From: Henricia sp. BOLD:AAB3569
Lineage: Eukaryota > Echinodermata > Asteroidea > Spinulosida > Echinasteridae
DNA length: 64,000 nucleotides
Assembly: GCA_037783545.1 (NCBI GenBank)
Contig: JBBELK010000386.1
Coordinates: 496,001-560,000 of the forward strand
Direction of reading: 5' to 3'
In this document: piece by piece, positions 20,488 to 33,080 of the stretch
Position numbering within the stretch: the stretch's first letter is position 1
Layout: the number at the start of each line of letters is the position of its first letter
Notes under the pieces: generated by a model
Databases searched by the model: none
What the model was told of the DNA's origin: nothing
What the model saw: the letters and a program-made list of their open reading frames with translations, nothing else
Program-made: the position numbers and the translations under genes

Positions 20488-21245
20488 CAAAATTTTAGTA
20501 CACAATTTTGGCAGGTAAATGTACTTTAAAATGTGACTTCTGACACGTTTAATTAAAAGAGTTCTATTTCCTCTTTTTATTGAGCGAAGGAAGTACTCAA
20601 AAACGCAACGATTTATAACTTCTTAGTACAAGATTTTGGCAGGTAGATATACTTTAAAATGTGACTTCTGACACGTTTAATTGAAAGAGTTCTATTTCCT
20701 CTTCTTACTGAACGAAGGAAGTACTCAAAAACGCAACGATTTATAACTTCTTAGATTTTGGCAGGTAGATATACTTTAAAATGTGACTTCTGACAAGTTT
20801 AATTGAAAGAGTTCTATTTCCTATTTTCATTGAACGAAGGAAGTACTCAAAAACGCAACGATTTATAACTTCTTAGTACAAGATTTTGGCAGGTAGATAT
20901 ACTTTAAAATGTGACTTCTGACACATTTAATTGAAAGAGTTCTATATTTCCTCTTTTTATTGAACAAGGAAGTACTTAAAAACGCAACGATTTATAACTT
21001 CTTAGTACAATATCTTGGCAGGTAAATGTACTGTCTTTAAAATGTGACTTCTGACACGTTTAATTGAAAGAGTTCTATATTTCCTCTTTTTATCGAACAA
21101 GGAAGTACTTAAAAACGCAACGATTTATAACTTCTTAGTACAAGATCTTGGCAGGTAAATGTAAAATGTGACTTCTGACACGTTTAATTGAAAGAGTTCT
21201 ATTTCCTCTTTTTATTGAACAAAGGACGTACTCAAAAACGCAACT
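20488..21245. repeat. Six-copy tandem repeat, about 122-133 bp per unit
   Basis: The landmark gtgacttctgacacgtttaa recurs at about 20533, 20661, 20783, 20911, 21044 and 21168. Each unit also holds gagttctatttcctctttt, aaaaacgcaacgatttataa and cttcttagtacaagatnttggcagg. Divergence between units is low, so amplification looks recent. Confidence 0.92.
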
Positions 21246-21488
21246 ACGCCGAAACGAGGAAGCAAATTGTGCTCGTTCATTTACAATGTCAATGCAGATA
21301 ACACATAAACAACAAACATTATTTCTTATCTTGCCACATAGTGACAGCCCACGCCCGGTGTAAACATCGACTTCTAAAGATAAATAAACTTCGGCTTTCT
21401 GTGAAAGATTAAAGAGATAGAATCCCCCTTGACGAAAAGTACAGCAAAAGTACAGCATTTTCCGATAGTCCACATATCCCTCTAGCCG

Positions 21489-22028
21489 ACTTAGGCCCGC
21501 TTATGCCGTGTCGAATTAAATTAAACTTGATTTTTAAAATTCTACACGACACGAGCACGACGTTTGAAGCCATTTGGCTCGGCGAAATGAGTTTGACACG
21601 GCAGAAGATTTTAGCTCGACAGTGTCTGCCGTGCTAACTCTATTTAGTGCGGCACAAGCACGGCTTGGCTTCAAACTTCGTGCTTTTGCCGTGTCGAATT
21701 TATTTCCATTTCGAAGTTGGTCCGCAATTTCGTTCCAACTAGGAATGCGCATGCTCGCAGCGCGTATGTGAGTAAAGAAATAACCAAAAAACAAGTACAT
21801 CAAAATAATAAAATGGCGACGTACAATGGACAGAATGGAAAACGCACGTGTACAACGTCCATGACGTGCACAATACTCATCCGCCATGTTGGATGTATTC
21901 AAGCTCGACTGGGAGTTTGCAATTAAGTTGCTCGACTGGGAGTTTGCTGTGCTAACGTCGTACAAACGTCGTGCCAAGTTGAATTTATTTCGACACGGCA
22001 TAAGCGCGACGTTTGAAGCGGGCCTAAG
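21489..22028. repeat. MITE with TTAGGCCCGCTT termini, about 540 bp
   Basis: cttaggcccgcttatgccgt gtcgaatt at the left is mirrored by aatttatttcgacacggcat and gcgggcctaag at the right. Further inner pairs built on cgacacggc / gccgtgtcg give a multi-stem structure. Confidence 0.75.
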
Positions 22029-22789
22029 AGAGAAAAAAAAAAGAGTCGCTCGTTCTAACTTGTACCGGCCGATGTTCAAACACGTGGGAACTACGGCCCA
22101 CAGCGACCGTCCCCAGTGTACACAGACCTAACCGCTGTCAATGTCGTTTGTTCTGTGACAAAACCACCCGTCGCAATGCACCAGTATTTACTTCAAAAGA
22201 GCTTCACTGTGAGCCACAATTTCACCGTGTTTTTTTTTACAAAACATGCAGGTAATAGTTTTGTCATTTGGGGCACTTCAGACGAAATAATTTCACAGGA
22301 TGATTACTACCATTACCATATTGATAACAAGTAAGCTTTTAGATAATACTTCAGATTTTATTTAAGGGTATTTGATTACCAAACAAGTCGACTACCTTTA
22401 AACTGACGCAAAACTTTTCTCCGTTCAAAACTATTTTATGACATTTTCAGTCAGCATATTTCATATTTCACTCTTTTTTAAGGCTGGTGTAGGTTACCTG
22501 AGCGTTTCAAATTGGACATCAGAGCTTTGGACCTTCAAACTGGGTGACTTATTTTTCCTATAAGTTGTACGAATTACTTGAAAATGGAATTTTATAAAGG
22601 GCATACAAGGACTTTTTAAAGGAAAGGATGGCGACGGGAAATGGCAATAATAGATCGAACGACAACCACAAATATTTTCTGGAGAACTATATACTTCCCA
22701 TGACTCATGCATGGACTGTAGTAAGGACATGCAAATGACATGTTTGGAAACTTAATATGAACGTAGGAATAATAGCATTACATAAACAA

Positions 22790-23010
22790 AGAACATAGGC
22801 TAATGTTGATAAACATGCCTTGTACAAATTTCAGCCACATAGAAGCAGTACCGGTAATACTTCAGAAAACCTATATAAGGTCATGCATGGTTTTTGTGCT
22901 TGTTAAATACCATTGCCATAAACACTTTTAGTTGGGTTTTTCTTGCATGTCAAATCATGAAGCCAAATCGTGCGTCACTGCAAATGATGTATAGGCCTAT
23001 ATACTATAGT
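22790..23010. repeat. TTAA-family MITE, partial copy
   Basis: Family words: gttgataaacatgccttgta, ttcagccacatagaagcagt, gtcatgcatggtttttgtg, tcactgcaaatgatgtatag-gcctata. Confidence 0.65.
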
Positions 23011-23274
23011 ATGTGGTGTGCGAACCGTATTTGCAAACATAAAGAGGGCAGGTTCGAAATTATAAAGTACGTGACGAAAATGGTCGTTGAACTACACGTA
23101 TGTGCCAAAATTAACTTGAAATTCAATTGACATAAAATTACTCTATAGGTTGGTTGTAAATCATTGTCTAATAATGTGCCTTGGTTCCTCTTAAAGCACG
23201 TAAACATAATTTCAATTGTCATTGTGCAGGCCTATAAACGTTCACATTTTTCGTTCTTTCGTTTCCTTTATAAT

Positions 23275-23516
23275 CAGGGCCGGATCCAGGATTTTGAAAG
23301 GGGGGGGGGGGGGGGGGGGGGCGTGAAATTTTTAAGCATGAAAGGCTAATGACAATGAAATAGCGAGCGCCTTATAACGGCTTCTAGATGGATAGATGCT
23401 CTGTGATGCGATCTGAGGCAATATTTAACCACTTTAAGCAGGAAAAGTGTGCACAAAAAGTAGAATGTGTAGAAGGGGGAGGCGTGCGCCCCCCACGCCC
23501 CCTGGATCCGCCCCTG
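23275..23516. repeat. Palindromic-end element, CAGGGGCGGATC type (copy 2)
   Basis: The left end is cagggccggatccaggattt with a G-run after gaaag. The right end is ccccctggatccgcccctg. Ends match the copy at 19036-19287. Confidence 0.75.
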
Positions 23517-24225
23517 ATAATTGCAAGTTGAACACGTGACTCATCCCGTCTCATACAAAAAGATCTACTCAAAGCTAAAAAAAACAAAGACTCGAAAAAA
23601 TAATTGAGATCCAAATGCTTTAATTAAACAAATATTACTTATCATGCGGGTTCTGAGAACATCGACCTTCGTGCTTGGTCCATGGCCAAATAGTGATCTT
23701 TATCATTTCCGGACATTTTTTTTGCGAACGGAGTCTAACTGGCGTCAGCGGGCGGCCTTCTATTACAGGGAAAAAGACTAGTTTCCTGTTTTACAATTTC
23801 ATTATGCGTTGACTTTTTGAAAGTACAAAAGTGCGAGAATTCGGAACTTTTATGGGGTTTATTCTCACCAAAATCCGGACAGGTGTGAGCGAGTATATGC
23901 CGAAACCACCGCCTTGTTTTCGTGATCATAACCTAAAATATGTTTGTGACAGTGCTACTTCACGAAACGTGTTTTTGGTCATGGTCACGTAAGCTTGACC
24001 CCGCATTGAAGGCCGAGGCAGTTGTCAATTCCACAACCATGTGAGAAATCCTTGAAAATACTTCCAAAATACAACTTTGTCATTCCAACACGCCGCCTCT
24101 TGAATTCATCTACATATACCTATACCATGGAGCTATAAGCCTATACTACCTGCTTTGAGTTAGTGCGTAGGAAAGATAAAACTTCATTAAAGAGATCAAA
24201 GATTACCGAAAACCCATAAGAGGTT

Positions 24226-27200
24226 TTAGCGAGATTCCGTAACCTTAATGCGGAACGGAGCGGGCCAACGCGACCCTTCGTAAGCGGGATCCTGGCTTAA
24301 CAGCCCGCCGTCCCCAGGCGTGCCCGCCCCGTCCACCTTATCGAGCCGGTACCGCTGAAGAAGACGGGAGAATGCAAGAAATAGAACGGCCGTGGCTTCC
24401 TTGTAACCGAGGCATTTCCGCACCCCCAGCCCGTATGGGATAAGCTTTTCTGGCCAAGAAATCAGTGATCCATCCGAATTCAGGTATCGCTCTGGAAAAT
24501 GAAAAAAAGGGTAGAGATACAACATTTATGCAAAGTTTTTAATGGATTTTCTTTTTCAATTTTCTTCTTCAATTTTCTTCTCTCCTCTTATGACAAGAAG
24601 TCTTACCTGGTTTGAATTCATGTGGGTCGGCGAAATTTGCTTCGTCGAAATGTGTGGCGTAGATGTTGTACAGTATTACCGTGCTCTTCGGGATGTGGAA
24701 CCCACCTGCAATATAGAGTTTTTCAGCTGATGTCAATTATATCATGTTAATCAAATATTTGACAAAAAAAAAAAACCTTAATCAAAATGGAAGATATGTT
24801 TCGAACTGTCCAATGCAATGATTCAGTCCGAGACACCTTTAAAAAAACAACAACAACAACACGATAATTGAGAATGAATTCATATAAATGCGTGTGTACA
24901 CACATTTTTCACAAGGACGCCCTCGTGAAAAAAACTAGACCTCTGACTACCGTGGTATTACGGTTTTTTCGTCTGTGCATTGTAATCAGTAAACCAGTCT
25001 AAATAGGACAGCGGCTTCGCGCAATTTCTCGAAAGCATGGACACAGTTTTTCACAGTTTTCTAGGAACGTAAATGAGTTACTGAGCCGACTTACACACAC
25101 TTTTTTTTTTATCACACACGTCCTCAATCACACGTGGAGATAATACTTTTTTGACAGTTTTCTATCATGTAATTTGTCTTAGTTTAATATTTAATAATAT
25201 TATTACCGATGTTTATATCGTGGTGGGCAGCGCGCGGCACGCCCAGAGCAGCCACCGACCCAAAGCGCAGCATCTCAAGCACTGTGGCCATAGTATACGG
25301 CATGGCGTCTTGGTGTTCCCCAACAGACGGCTGACTATCGCGACCGATGACGTCACGGATTTCATTTGCAACCTTCAGTTGGACGTCTGGGTACTCGGCT
25401 AGAAGGGCAAGTCCCCAGTAGGTTGTGGTCAAGAGGCCGATTGAGCCTACGTCAAAGAAAATGGCAAGACGTGAATTTAGACCATTAGTGTGTTACTTGC
25501 AGGATTGGCTTTTAAATGTCGTCATTTTCAAAACAATATGTGGATTTGGGGGCTACCGTGATGTTTTAATAATGCTGACATAATAATGTTGATTTTTTGT
25601 TAACTTTTTTTTCAAATATAGTGTATACTGACTTAACACCGCGCTGCATGCACTGAGCAAAAATCAACGCATCGTTGCACCAAGCCCCGCACCAAGCTTC
25701 ATGGGGATTGGGGGTAAAAACCATGTTAGGTGAGTATACAATCCTTTACCAGAGGTCTTAAATTTACTTTGAACAATGACGAGATGATTGATTTCCTACG
25801 GTAAAATCCCCTGGAATGATTGGCATTTGTTTGGTATACAAACATGTATCTTGTCATTTTGCCTGCCAGACAGTCTAGGTTTGCCTTTAAAAAAATTTAC
25901 CTTCATCTTTACATTCGGGGCAAAATGGCTCTATATAAACGCAGGTAGTAACGTGAATTACCTCTGAAACTCGACGCAAGAACTTGTACTACGTGCACAT
26001 CGGTCAGAAAATCATATTTCTTGTCATTTTCCGCTGTTTTCTGAGCTCTTATTAACGCTGCACATAGGTCCGTTATTTCACTATCTGTGAACGTAAAGAA
26101 AGTTACGAAGCCCATAAGAGAACATCTCAAAAATTATTTTAATTATTAATCAAATTGTGTGTACACAATATTCACCATATGTTTATAAATATTGGAAAAC
26201 GTTCTTTTGGTACCTTCGTTGAAAACCTTCCGACGACGGTCGAACTCAGTGCGCAGAATTGTCATAAACTTGTCCACCACATCCTCCATTGTTTGATTGG
26301 ATTTGAGGGGCAAGTACCGCAGGATTGGCAGGATGTCTGCCGCTAGGCGGCTCCCTACCAGGTTAGCACTGATGTCGACGCTCACAACTTCCACCAAGTC
26401 CCGATGGAGGGCCTCGTCACTGCAAAATGTACATATTAATAGTAATTTTAAAAGACATTGTAATAGGCCATAATTGTAATAGGCCTTATGTTCTAATGAC
26501 GCTACCCTTTTTTTTTACATGTACGTTTTTCTTTAAGAACCCGATGAGAGCCAATACGAGAGCATATGATTAATTACACTATGAGCAACTAACAATGGAA
26601 ATTGGGCACAAACCATTGTTATTAACAATGGTGTGTGCCCAATTTCCATTGTTAGCTGTTCATAGTGTTAGTACATGTCTACTGCAGGCAAAATAATCGA
26701 CAATGTATAAATTAACTCATTTTGTATGTTTTACTGCCAAATTTATTTATTTAGAATTATAGCCTCGTGTTTAGGTAATGTAAATTTATTTGACCAAAAC
26801 CAGGCTGAAATTGACTAAGGCTATTAACTGCCTATTGACGTGACGTATCCTAAAATGGGCTGCCATTTCTTCTTGTCAAAATAATCATGAACTTTGGTGA
26901 GACTCGTTCTGTACAACGAAAAAACTTGTTCCTATAGGTCGGCCAATCCGAACAAAATGGCTCAATTATGTTTAATAAAATATAATAATATTGAAGTAAA
27001 ATTCCTCACTCGGGTCCGAAGCACCACGTCACTACCGAGCCCATAGACAACAGTTTCCCCAGCTCAATGCCGTCCACCGACCGCTCACCATCGGCTGTGC
27101 TGGCCGCGATGAACGGTTCCACGTACCGGTCAAACTGCACATTGACCGCTTCATTTTGATTCGTGGAACTAAAGCATCGATAATCAATAAAATGAAATAA

Positions 27201-28944
27201 GACTGTATCAATGATGGTACCTGTTTGGATATCGGGAAAAAAATAATTATTGAAACAATATTTGTGGAAAGATAAATGTAAACCTGCATACACGATTCGC
27301 GATGTCCCAAAATTTAAATAGTAGTCTTTTGGCAAGACTGCCTTTTGGCGCGCAATACACGACGTACATAGACTATTCACCATTGGCCGCCAGAGGGCGC
27401 ACCTGAAATACAGTCCAAAAGTTTTCGAGATTCACGTCGCGAGTGTAGGTACGCCCTCTGGCGGCTGAAATGAACAGTGCGTATGTTGGAATCGCGAACT
27501 CCAACAGTAAATTCGGTCTTGCATCAAGACTAGGTTGCACGACAAACGACAGACCTAATATACCTGAAAACGCCCTGAGCAAATTGCCGATGAAGCAGCC
27601 ATGTCGGGCTGCAGTTGGTATAACCGAGGTCTCTGTAGTCTTCGCTAAAGAGATCAGCTAAGAGATAAAACAAATACCTGTTAATATATCTGAGTACTGA
27701 TGACGTCACACTTTGTCTACATGTGCGGTTTTTTACATAAACCTGGGGAAGTAGACCGTTTGGTGAGCCATAGAAAAACGCACATGCAACAAAAAGTGAC
27801 GTCATTGATACTTATTGGAATTACATGTATTAATTAATGCACCTGATGGATCTAGTTTTCCGTATATTTCTTCCGTCAGACGTCCGTACGTAAAATTGAC
27901 GTACGTCTCCGGTCCGTCCGGTTTTGGTCCGTTGATGTGTTTTCAATGTGAACTGTCTCAAAGATCAGCTCGTCTGAACATTTCGCACGTCAACATTTCG
28001 CAACAGCGCGACATGTGACGTCATATAACAAACGATAAAAATATAGTTTCTATTGTTTGTTCTATGCAGTGGAATGTTAAGATACTCACTGGAGTAGTAA
28101 TGCGGTCTGTCCGCCAGAGCCTCCGGTCGTGTCAGCATTCCATCCAGGATCGCCTCGTAGCTGTTCAGTACCACGTACCATTTGTCACCCAGTTTGAGGG
28201 AGAAAATGTTACCGTACTCCCTGCCCAGATCTCCCATCGTCACCCATAAAGGCTGGCCTTTCTTGCGAATAGCTGTTTATAAATTAAACACGAACAAGTG
28301 GTTGAAAGAAACACCTGTAGTTCGCAGAAATTCGGAGCCGAAATTCGGAGCCACAAAAATGACTGCAAACGCAGTGGTTTTAAGATTAAGGAGGCTGGGA
28401 TATGTAACATTTTATCAGTCAGTATACTATAACGTGTATCGTCACAGCGTCTGTAAGAGCCGATGAGTCAGGGTGCGCCACTCTGCCTGGGGTGCGAGCT
28501 CTTGCAGAGCTGTTTGGGGCTCTTGCAGAGCTGTTTGGGGCTCCGGAGGTCAGCTCATCCCAAAGCAGGTTCAATCAGGTTGAATATCAAACAAAATGGG
28601 TTTTCTGACAGGATTCTCCCAAAAACAGGAAATGTTACATTTTATTGTGCTTTTTCAAACAGGAATTAATCCGCGTGTTAGCCCATGTAGACCGGACCAA
28701 AAACAAAGGGCAAAAGACAAGTAAAACTCAAATAACAATCTTATTTCTTTAACTAACCTGTGATGTTGCCAATAAACGGTATAGGTGTTGGACCAGGAGG
28801 AAAGCCAGACGGGCGTCGACTGCCAATAACTCCCATGGCGGCTGTACCGACAAGAACCGCCAGAAGCCCCACGAGAATCACTGAGAACGGCTCGCTGCCG
28901 AGTACACCAGGATCGGAGGCAGTTGCCACCAAATTGTCCAGCAT
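24226..28944 (-). CDS. Cytochrome P450, microsomal, CYP2 clan (CYP1/CYP17-like)
   Basis: Nine exons: 28944-28758, 28272-28090, 27657-27564, 27168-27010, 26419-26214, 26084-25962, 25446-25207, 24705-24607, 24491-24226. They total 1557 nt in frame (518 aa plus TAA). It is a haem monooxygenase anchored in the ER membrane. Seen: a hydrophobic anchor (about 20-41), hinge GFPPGPTPIPFIG, C-helix WLLHR (WxxxR), K-helix EMLR (375-378, ExxR), a FKPERYL meander motif, and haem loop YGLGVRKCLG with the axial Cys457 (usual Phe replaced by Tyr). The N-terminal half resembles CYP1/CYP17 proteins. The I-helix, usually (A/G)GxDTT, reads FRGSIGLLTTT: the acid-alcohol pair that feeds protons to bound oxygen is missing. 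Substrate is unknown, and the family within the clan cannot be fixed by eye. Confidence 0.92.
24785..25142. repeat. 350-bp dispersed repeat (copy in P450 intron)
   Basis: It shares gaatt(c/t)atataa(a/g)tgc(g/a)tgtg, cctgactacnntggtattanggtt, taaataggacagnggcttc and actgagccgacttanacaca with 36225-36575. It is non-coding and I do not recognise the family. Confidence 0.75.
26576..26669. repeat. Near-perfect palindrome, 94 bp
   Basis: acactatgagcaactaacaa and tggaaattgggcacaaacca pair with tggtgtgtgcccaatttcca and ttgttagctgttcatagtgt around a ttgttattaacaa centre. It lies in P450 intron 4. Confidence 0.9.
27385..27466. promoter_or_regulatory. Inverted pair of CTCF-like motifs in P450 intron 3
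   Basis: gccgccagagggcgcacct (27386-27404) is followed 43 bp later by aggtacgccctctggcggc (27448-27466), its reverse complement except one base. Each arm fits the CTCF core known from vertebrates (GCC-A/G-CCAG-G/A-GGGCGC). The orientation is convergent. It could instead be the termini of a tiny hairpin element that carries such a motif. Confidence 0.4.
28385..28670. repeat. Dispersed repeat with GGGTGCGCCACTCTGCCT word
   Basis: It shares atgtaacattttatcngtna, gtaagagcc, cagggtgcnccactctncct and gattctcccanaaactgaaa-like parts with 47160-47470. It also holds a local 22-bp duplication of gctcttgcagagctgtttgg. Confidence 0.65.
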
Positions 28945-31016
28945 GTTTTAAACTTCTTCCGAAGATATTTTCTTCTGTTTATTCCCTGATGTTATTAAAA
29001 AGCCAAAAGGTGATGACAATAGTTCATGCAGTCGTCATAGTTTGGGATTATTTTGGTTTAAATTGTGAAGCTATTTTGTGTTTCAGGTAGGAAATAAACC
29101 CGTCTTGTCAAATTGTATGCCTATATTTCCTGTTAAAGGGACACACCGGCTTACTGTTTACATAATGTCGCGATCTAGCATCCTTGACAATAATTTTTCG
29201 ATGGTCGTTGTAAAAACAAATATCAAAAGAGACAAATGTTGGGCTATACGCTTTACCAGCCGTCGCGATGTATTATGTATCATGTGTTTGTAAATAAAGG
29301 TGGCGTTCGATATGGGTTGCACATGTTTAACATCGTTTCCTTGTTTTCCCTGACTCATCACGCCTTGCATGATCCCTCAGGTCAGCGCTGACTCGATGAA
29401 GCAACTCGAACGCAACTTTTTGGTGTCTTTAGCGCCCCAAATAGGCCTATGTGCTGTTTTTTCTTCGGATATTATTTATTGCCGCGAAGTCGAAGACGAT
29501 AAAATCTGAGAGATTCTCTCTTCCATATCAACACACAGAAACCCTTCTTATGAAATCTGTTGGCAGTTTTCTGTATAAATTGGAAAATACGGTATGTACA
29601 TAGTGTTCGTATAGGACCATGGAGGTAGGACATTATTTTCCAACAAGAGAAACCAACCGCGAATGACAAAAGCAACTCCCACTTCGCGCTGGTTTCTACG
29701 GCTGGAAATCAAACTAACTCCAAGTACACGTGATTTATCCGAACCAGAATCTGGTTCCGATAAATCAAGTGACCTTGATTTTTTGAAAAATGCTAAAAAA
29801 CGGTCAAATTTGGTGGCTTCTTTTCAGGTTCTCGTCAGTCTATTTCGAGCCCAAAATAGCCCATCAAAGCTGGTATTGTCTTTAATATTGGAATCTAACA
29901 CCGCGCTTGTTTATAACTGGGCCAAACAACGGAAATCCGTTTCATATCTCCTTTTCGCAAACACCGGGCGCAAACAATCCTTTTTATGAAATGCTTTCGT
30001 CGAATTGATGTAGCTATAATTTTGGCAAGTTAGTTTATGCCAACATTCTTCTTTAGAAATGTTATTTCAAGAATCGGTAAAAAAATTCATCTTGCAAAAT
30101 ACTTTAGCTTAGGGTGCATCCAAGTAAATAGGCAGAGATGCATGCAGCGAGCTAATGAATATTTTGTATGTCCTCAAATTATTCTTTATTAGAGAGTTGC
30201 GAGCTAAACGAGTGTGGTCTTGTGTAGAATATGGCCATCGCCGTGATGTGGGGTATTTTTTCTTCCAACTATAAACATTTTAGACAATGTAGCTCCTAAA
30301 AGTGGCCCTATTTTGCCCAATAGCGTATGTTCCCTTGTTCCAAAATGGATGCTGGTCTGTTTAGCAATTCTCACTGTTGCAGGGGTAGTTTTGTTTCAAG
30401 TGGAAATTAGGGAATAAAAGTGACGGATTGCCCCTATCAATTTGAACATAATTGAAAAGATGAGACTTTAATGAGTATGTTGGTTGTTGTCCTGAGAAGC
30501 TAAGAAAGTTGTGAGTATTTTTGAAAGATTTTTGAAAATTTGGCATTTAGCATTGGTTTCTATACCTCCAGCGTCCCTGGCCCTGTATGTAGTGGCTTGT
30601 GCATACTGTGCCCGTTATGAGTGCATTCCGACCAAGGTCAATTTTTGTCTATACGCTATTTTACTTGACTGGTACTAGTAGAGTATAGGCCATTTCATTG
30701 CTTTATGAGTAGGCCTACTACTGTAGAAATACCGTTGACCTTGATTTTCACATAACACATCAGCATCTCTTCTTAAAAGTGTACACAGGCCTAGCTACCA
30801 CATCTATACCATTAAAATATTGCACTTACCGTGTATATTTTGAAGAGTTCATTTGCAAAATCCATTTCAAGATATTTCACGTATAACCTCACGATTTTCT
30901 GTAATGCATTCGATCTGCACAAGAGACTTGGTTTTTACCAATTTTAGAGCCTATACTAATTTTTGAAAAGCACAACAACAAATATTGAGGCAGGCCTGCA
31001 TGAAATATCTTGAACG

Positions 31017-31148
31017 TAGCTAATCAGTTACCTTAGCACTAACTTTATCATGTGGTTATTTCATATCGTGTTCATGTTAACTGTTCAAGTCATTAGCCCT
31101 ACATGAAATAACCACATGATAAAGTTAGGGCTAAGGTAACATTAGCTA
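31017..31148. repeat. Fold-back element, 132 bp
   Basis: tagctaatcagttaccttag and taactttatcatgtggttat at the left are mirrored by ataaccacatgataaagtta and ctaaggtaacattagcta at the right. The loop is about 40 bp. Confidence 0.9.
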
Positions 31149-31417
31149 CATGAACGGGATTTTATTTGCAAATGAATCCCCGGGTCCGTTCGATCACTGT
31201 TGTAAACTTAATAGACATGCAGATTTCTGCAGCTTAGCTACTCAGTATGTGCCACTGCGGGCGGAAATTCGATCAAGCTATTTTATTCAGAGCATGTTCA
31301 GACTGGAGCAGCTGCCAACGATCAGTGTGTGATCCCGAGGTGAACCTTGGTGTGTCCATGCGTAGTAAGGGCAATATGACAGGCATCACGCTGAGCAGTA
31401 GTAACAGTAGTGGGTAT

Positions 31418-31575
31418 ACTAAAGTGTGACGTCAGTTGCCAGAGTAACTGGGTCTATACATTTGTGGCTAATCCAAAACGTCCATTTCTAAACTAAAGTG
31501 CAGGGAAATAGCTCATAGGTTTTTGTGTAGACCCAGTAACTTTGTCAACACAAAAGGTGACGTTTCACTTTAGTA
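31418..31575. repeat. MITE with ACTAAAGTGTGACGTCA termini
   Basis: actaaagtgtgacgtca at the left mirrors tgacgtttcactttagt at the right. Inner parts ctgggtctataca / tgtgtagacccag also pair. Relatives are at 8108-8250 and 57957-58085. Confidence 0.85.
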
Positions 31576-31620
31576 CTCTATTGTTTGTTTTTCTACACAT
31601 GAACTATATATTGACTCGTA

Positions 31621-31823
31621 CTCGAGACTAGCCTTTTGACAAGGCCTCGTGAATTTAGGCGATTTGGTGACTTGAGTAGCGTCTATACACGCCGCAAAAC
31701 AGAAGGCATAACGTTTGCACAGACTTGGTATACTCCGCTCAAGACGCCCAATTGACTCACATTTTAATTACCAAACAATATAACCCCAAAGCCATATAAG
31801 GCCTTGCCAAAAGGCTAACTCGA
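31621..31823. repeat. Element with CGAGACTAGCCTTTTG termini
   Basis: cgagactagccttttgacaaggcc at 31623 is mirrored by ggccttgccaaaaggctaac-tcg at 31801. About 200 bp overall, non-coding. Confidence 0.75.
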
Positions 31824-32654
31824 GACTCGATCTGCACTTCCGTAGAAAGTTCAGCAAAACGTTTTCTGTTCAGCTCTGTTTTCCCAAGTAATTTCGGCCA
31901 ATGAGACAAATATCCACTTTTTATTTACATAAACTTATAAATTAGGCGAAATTGGCCCAAACCTTCAGAATTTACGACAGCGCATGAGCACAAAACTTTG
32001 GACCAAAGATTGGTATGTTGATTGACGTCATAGCATAGAAACCGTTACGTGCGTTCGATTATCTTCGATCAATCGATGGGACCATGTGAACGAGGTTAAA
32101 CACGTGTTGAAACGTTAGAGCTAATCGAACGCCAGTAATTCGCCAAAAATTAAGGCACTATAAAAAAAAGTGTGCAACTTTGGAAACTTTTATCCAAGTC
32201 AAAATAAATGGTTTTGCGTTGTAGAATTTTGATTATTTTGCGCAATAATTTTTTTAAAAAGACAAATTACATGTTTTGGTTATGTACGTGCCTCACTATT
32301 ATAGAAATTTTAAAAATCTAAAATATCTACAATTTTTTAGTAAGGGGCTGGCGGCGTCCGTTATAATGTTCTTGGCGAGAAAAAAAGATACACACAGAAT
32401 AATGCAATATTAGATTATTTCACTTCATTTTAATTAAAAAAAAGAAGAGATTAGCATATGTACATAATTATTATTCATAACTATATAAACAGTTCGATAA
32501 TCAAACTTAAGTTTAAAGACTCTGCTTCACATACGTATTTACATATTTAAAATATATTTTCTTTCTTTTCTGTGGAAATGTGGACGGAAACAAAGTATGC
32601 GGTGAATTTCAGTACTGAGATATTATGGACAATTCAGTAAACATATATTCATCA

Positions 32655-33080
32655 GGCCTGAACAATAACCAATGCCATCAAGGCCAATATGGCCTCATGC
32701 CCTGTTGAGTAGGTCCAAATGCCCCTTCAAGGTCAACTTGCCCAGCATTCCCTATCCCAGGCCCTGACATTAACCAAAGGCCACCAAGGCCAATGACCTC
32801 ATACCCTGCCGAGTTGGCCCCAATGCCCCTTCAAGATACACACTTTCTAAGGCCAACTGGGCCTGCAAGCATGCCCTAGGCCTTGACATTAACCAAGGCC
32901 ACAAGGCCAATGGCCCCATGTCGTGCTGAGTTGGCCCCGATGCCCCTTCAAGATATACAATTAATTGCCGAGGCCAACTTGGCCAGCATGCCCTATCCTC
33001 TTAAATTTCATGAGGCTTGTATACACTAATAACCAGTACAAATTTGGAACAAAGTTGGCCCTGGTGCCCCTCCAGAAGGC
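32655..33080. repeat. GGCCAA-rich tandem repeat, about 125-bp unit
   Basis: Roughly three units each contain ctgacattaaccaaggccac-like, aaggccaatg, gagttggccccaatgcccct, tcaagatacacac and ggccaacttggcc-agcatgccctat. Single or double units of the same family, some inverted, are at 37975-38095, 43190-43515 and 54435-54630. Confidence 0.85.

Larger units (their letters stand above)
16640..24225. other. Gene desert between MMP and P450
   Basis: No exon with homology or consistent splice borders was found on either strand. The region is mostly mobile-element relics, annotated separately: a 1.27-kb TIR element, palindromes, a direct-repeat pair, CCGTAAA-rich and tandem arrays, and two CAGGGG-terminus elements. 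Short frames here are ordinary for AT-rich DNA. Confidence 0.6.

Noticed and set aside
20488..21245. CRISPR-like array
   Set aside because: The whole unit repeats with no distinct spacers, and the DNA is eukaryotic; it is an ordinary tandem repeat.
21534..22079. 181-codon minus-strand frame
   Set aside because: It lies inside a palindromic MITE (21489-22028), and the peptide shows no domain.
27373..27582. Possible extra P450 exon between exons 3 and 4
   Set aside because: Exon 3 (ends AG) joins exon 4 (starts T) in the correct phase and the protein aligns without it. The open stretch is explained by the CTCF-like inverted repeat.
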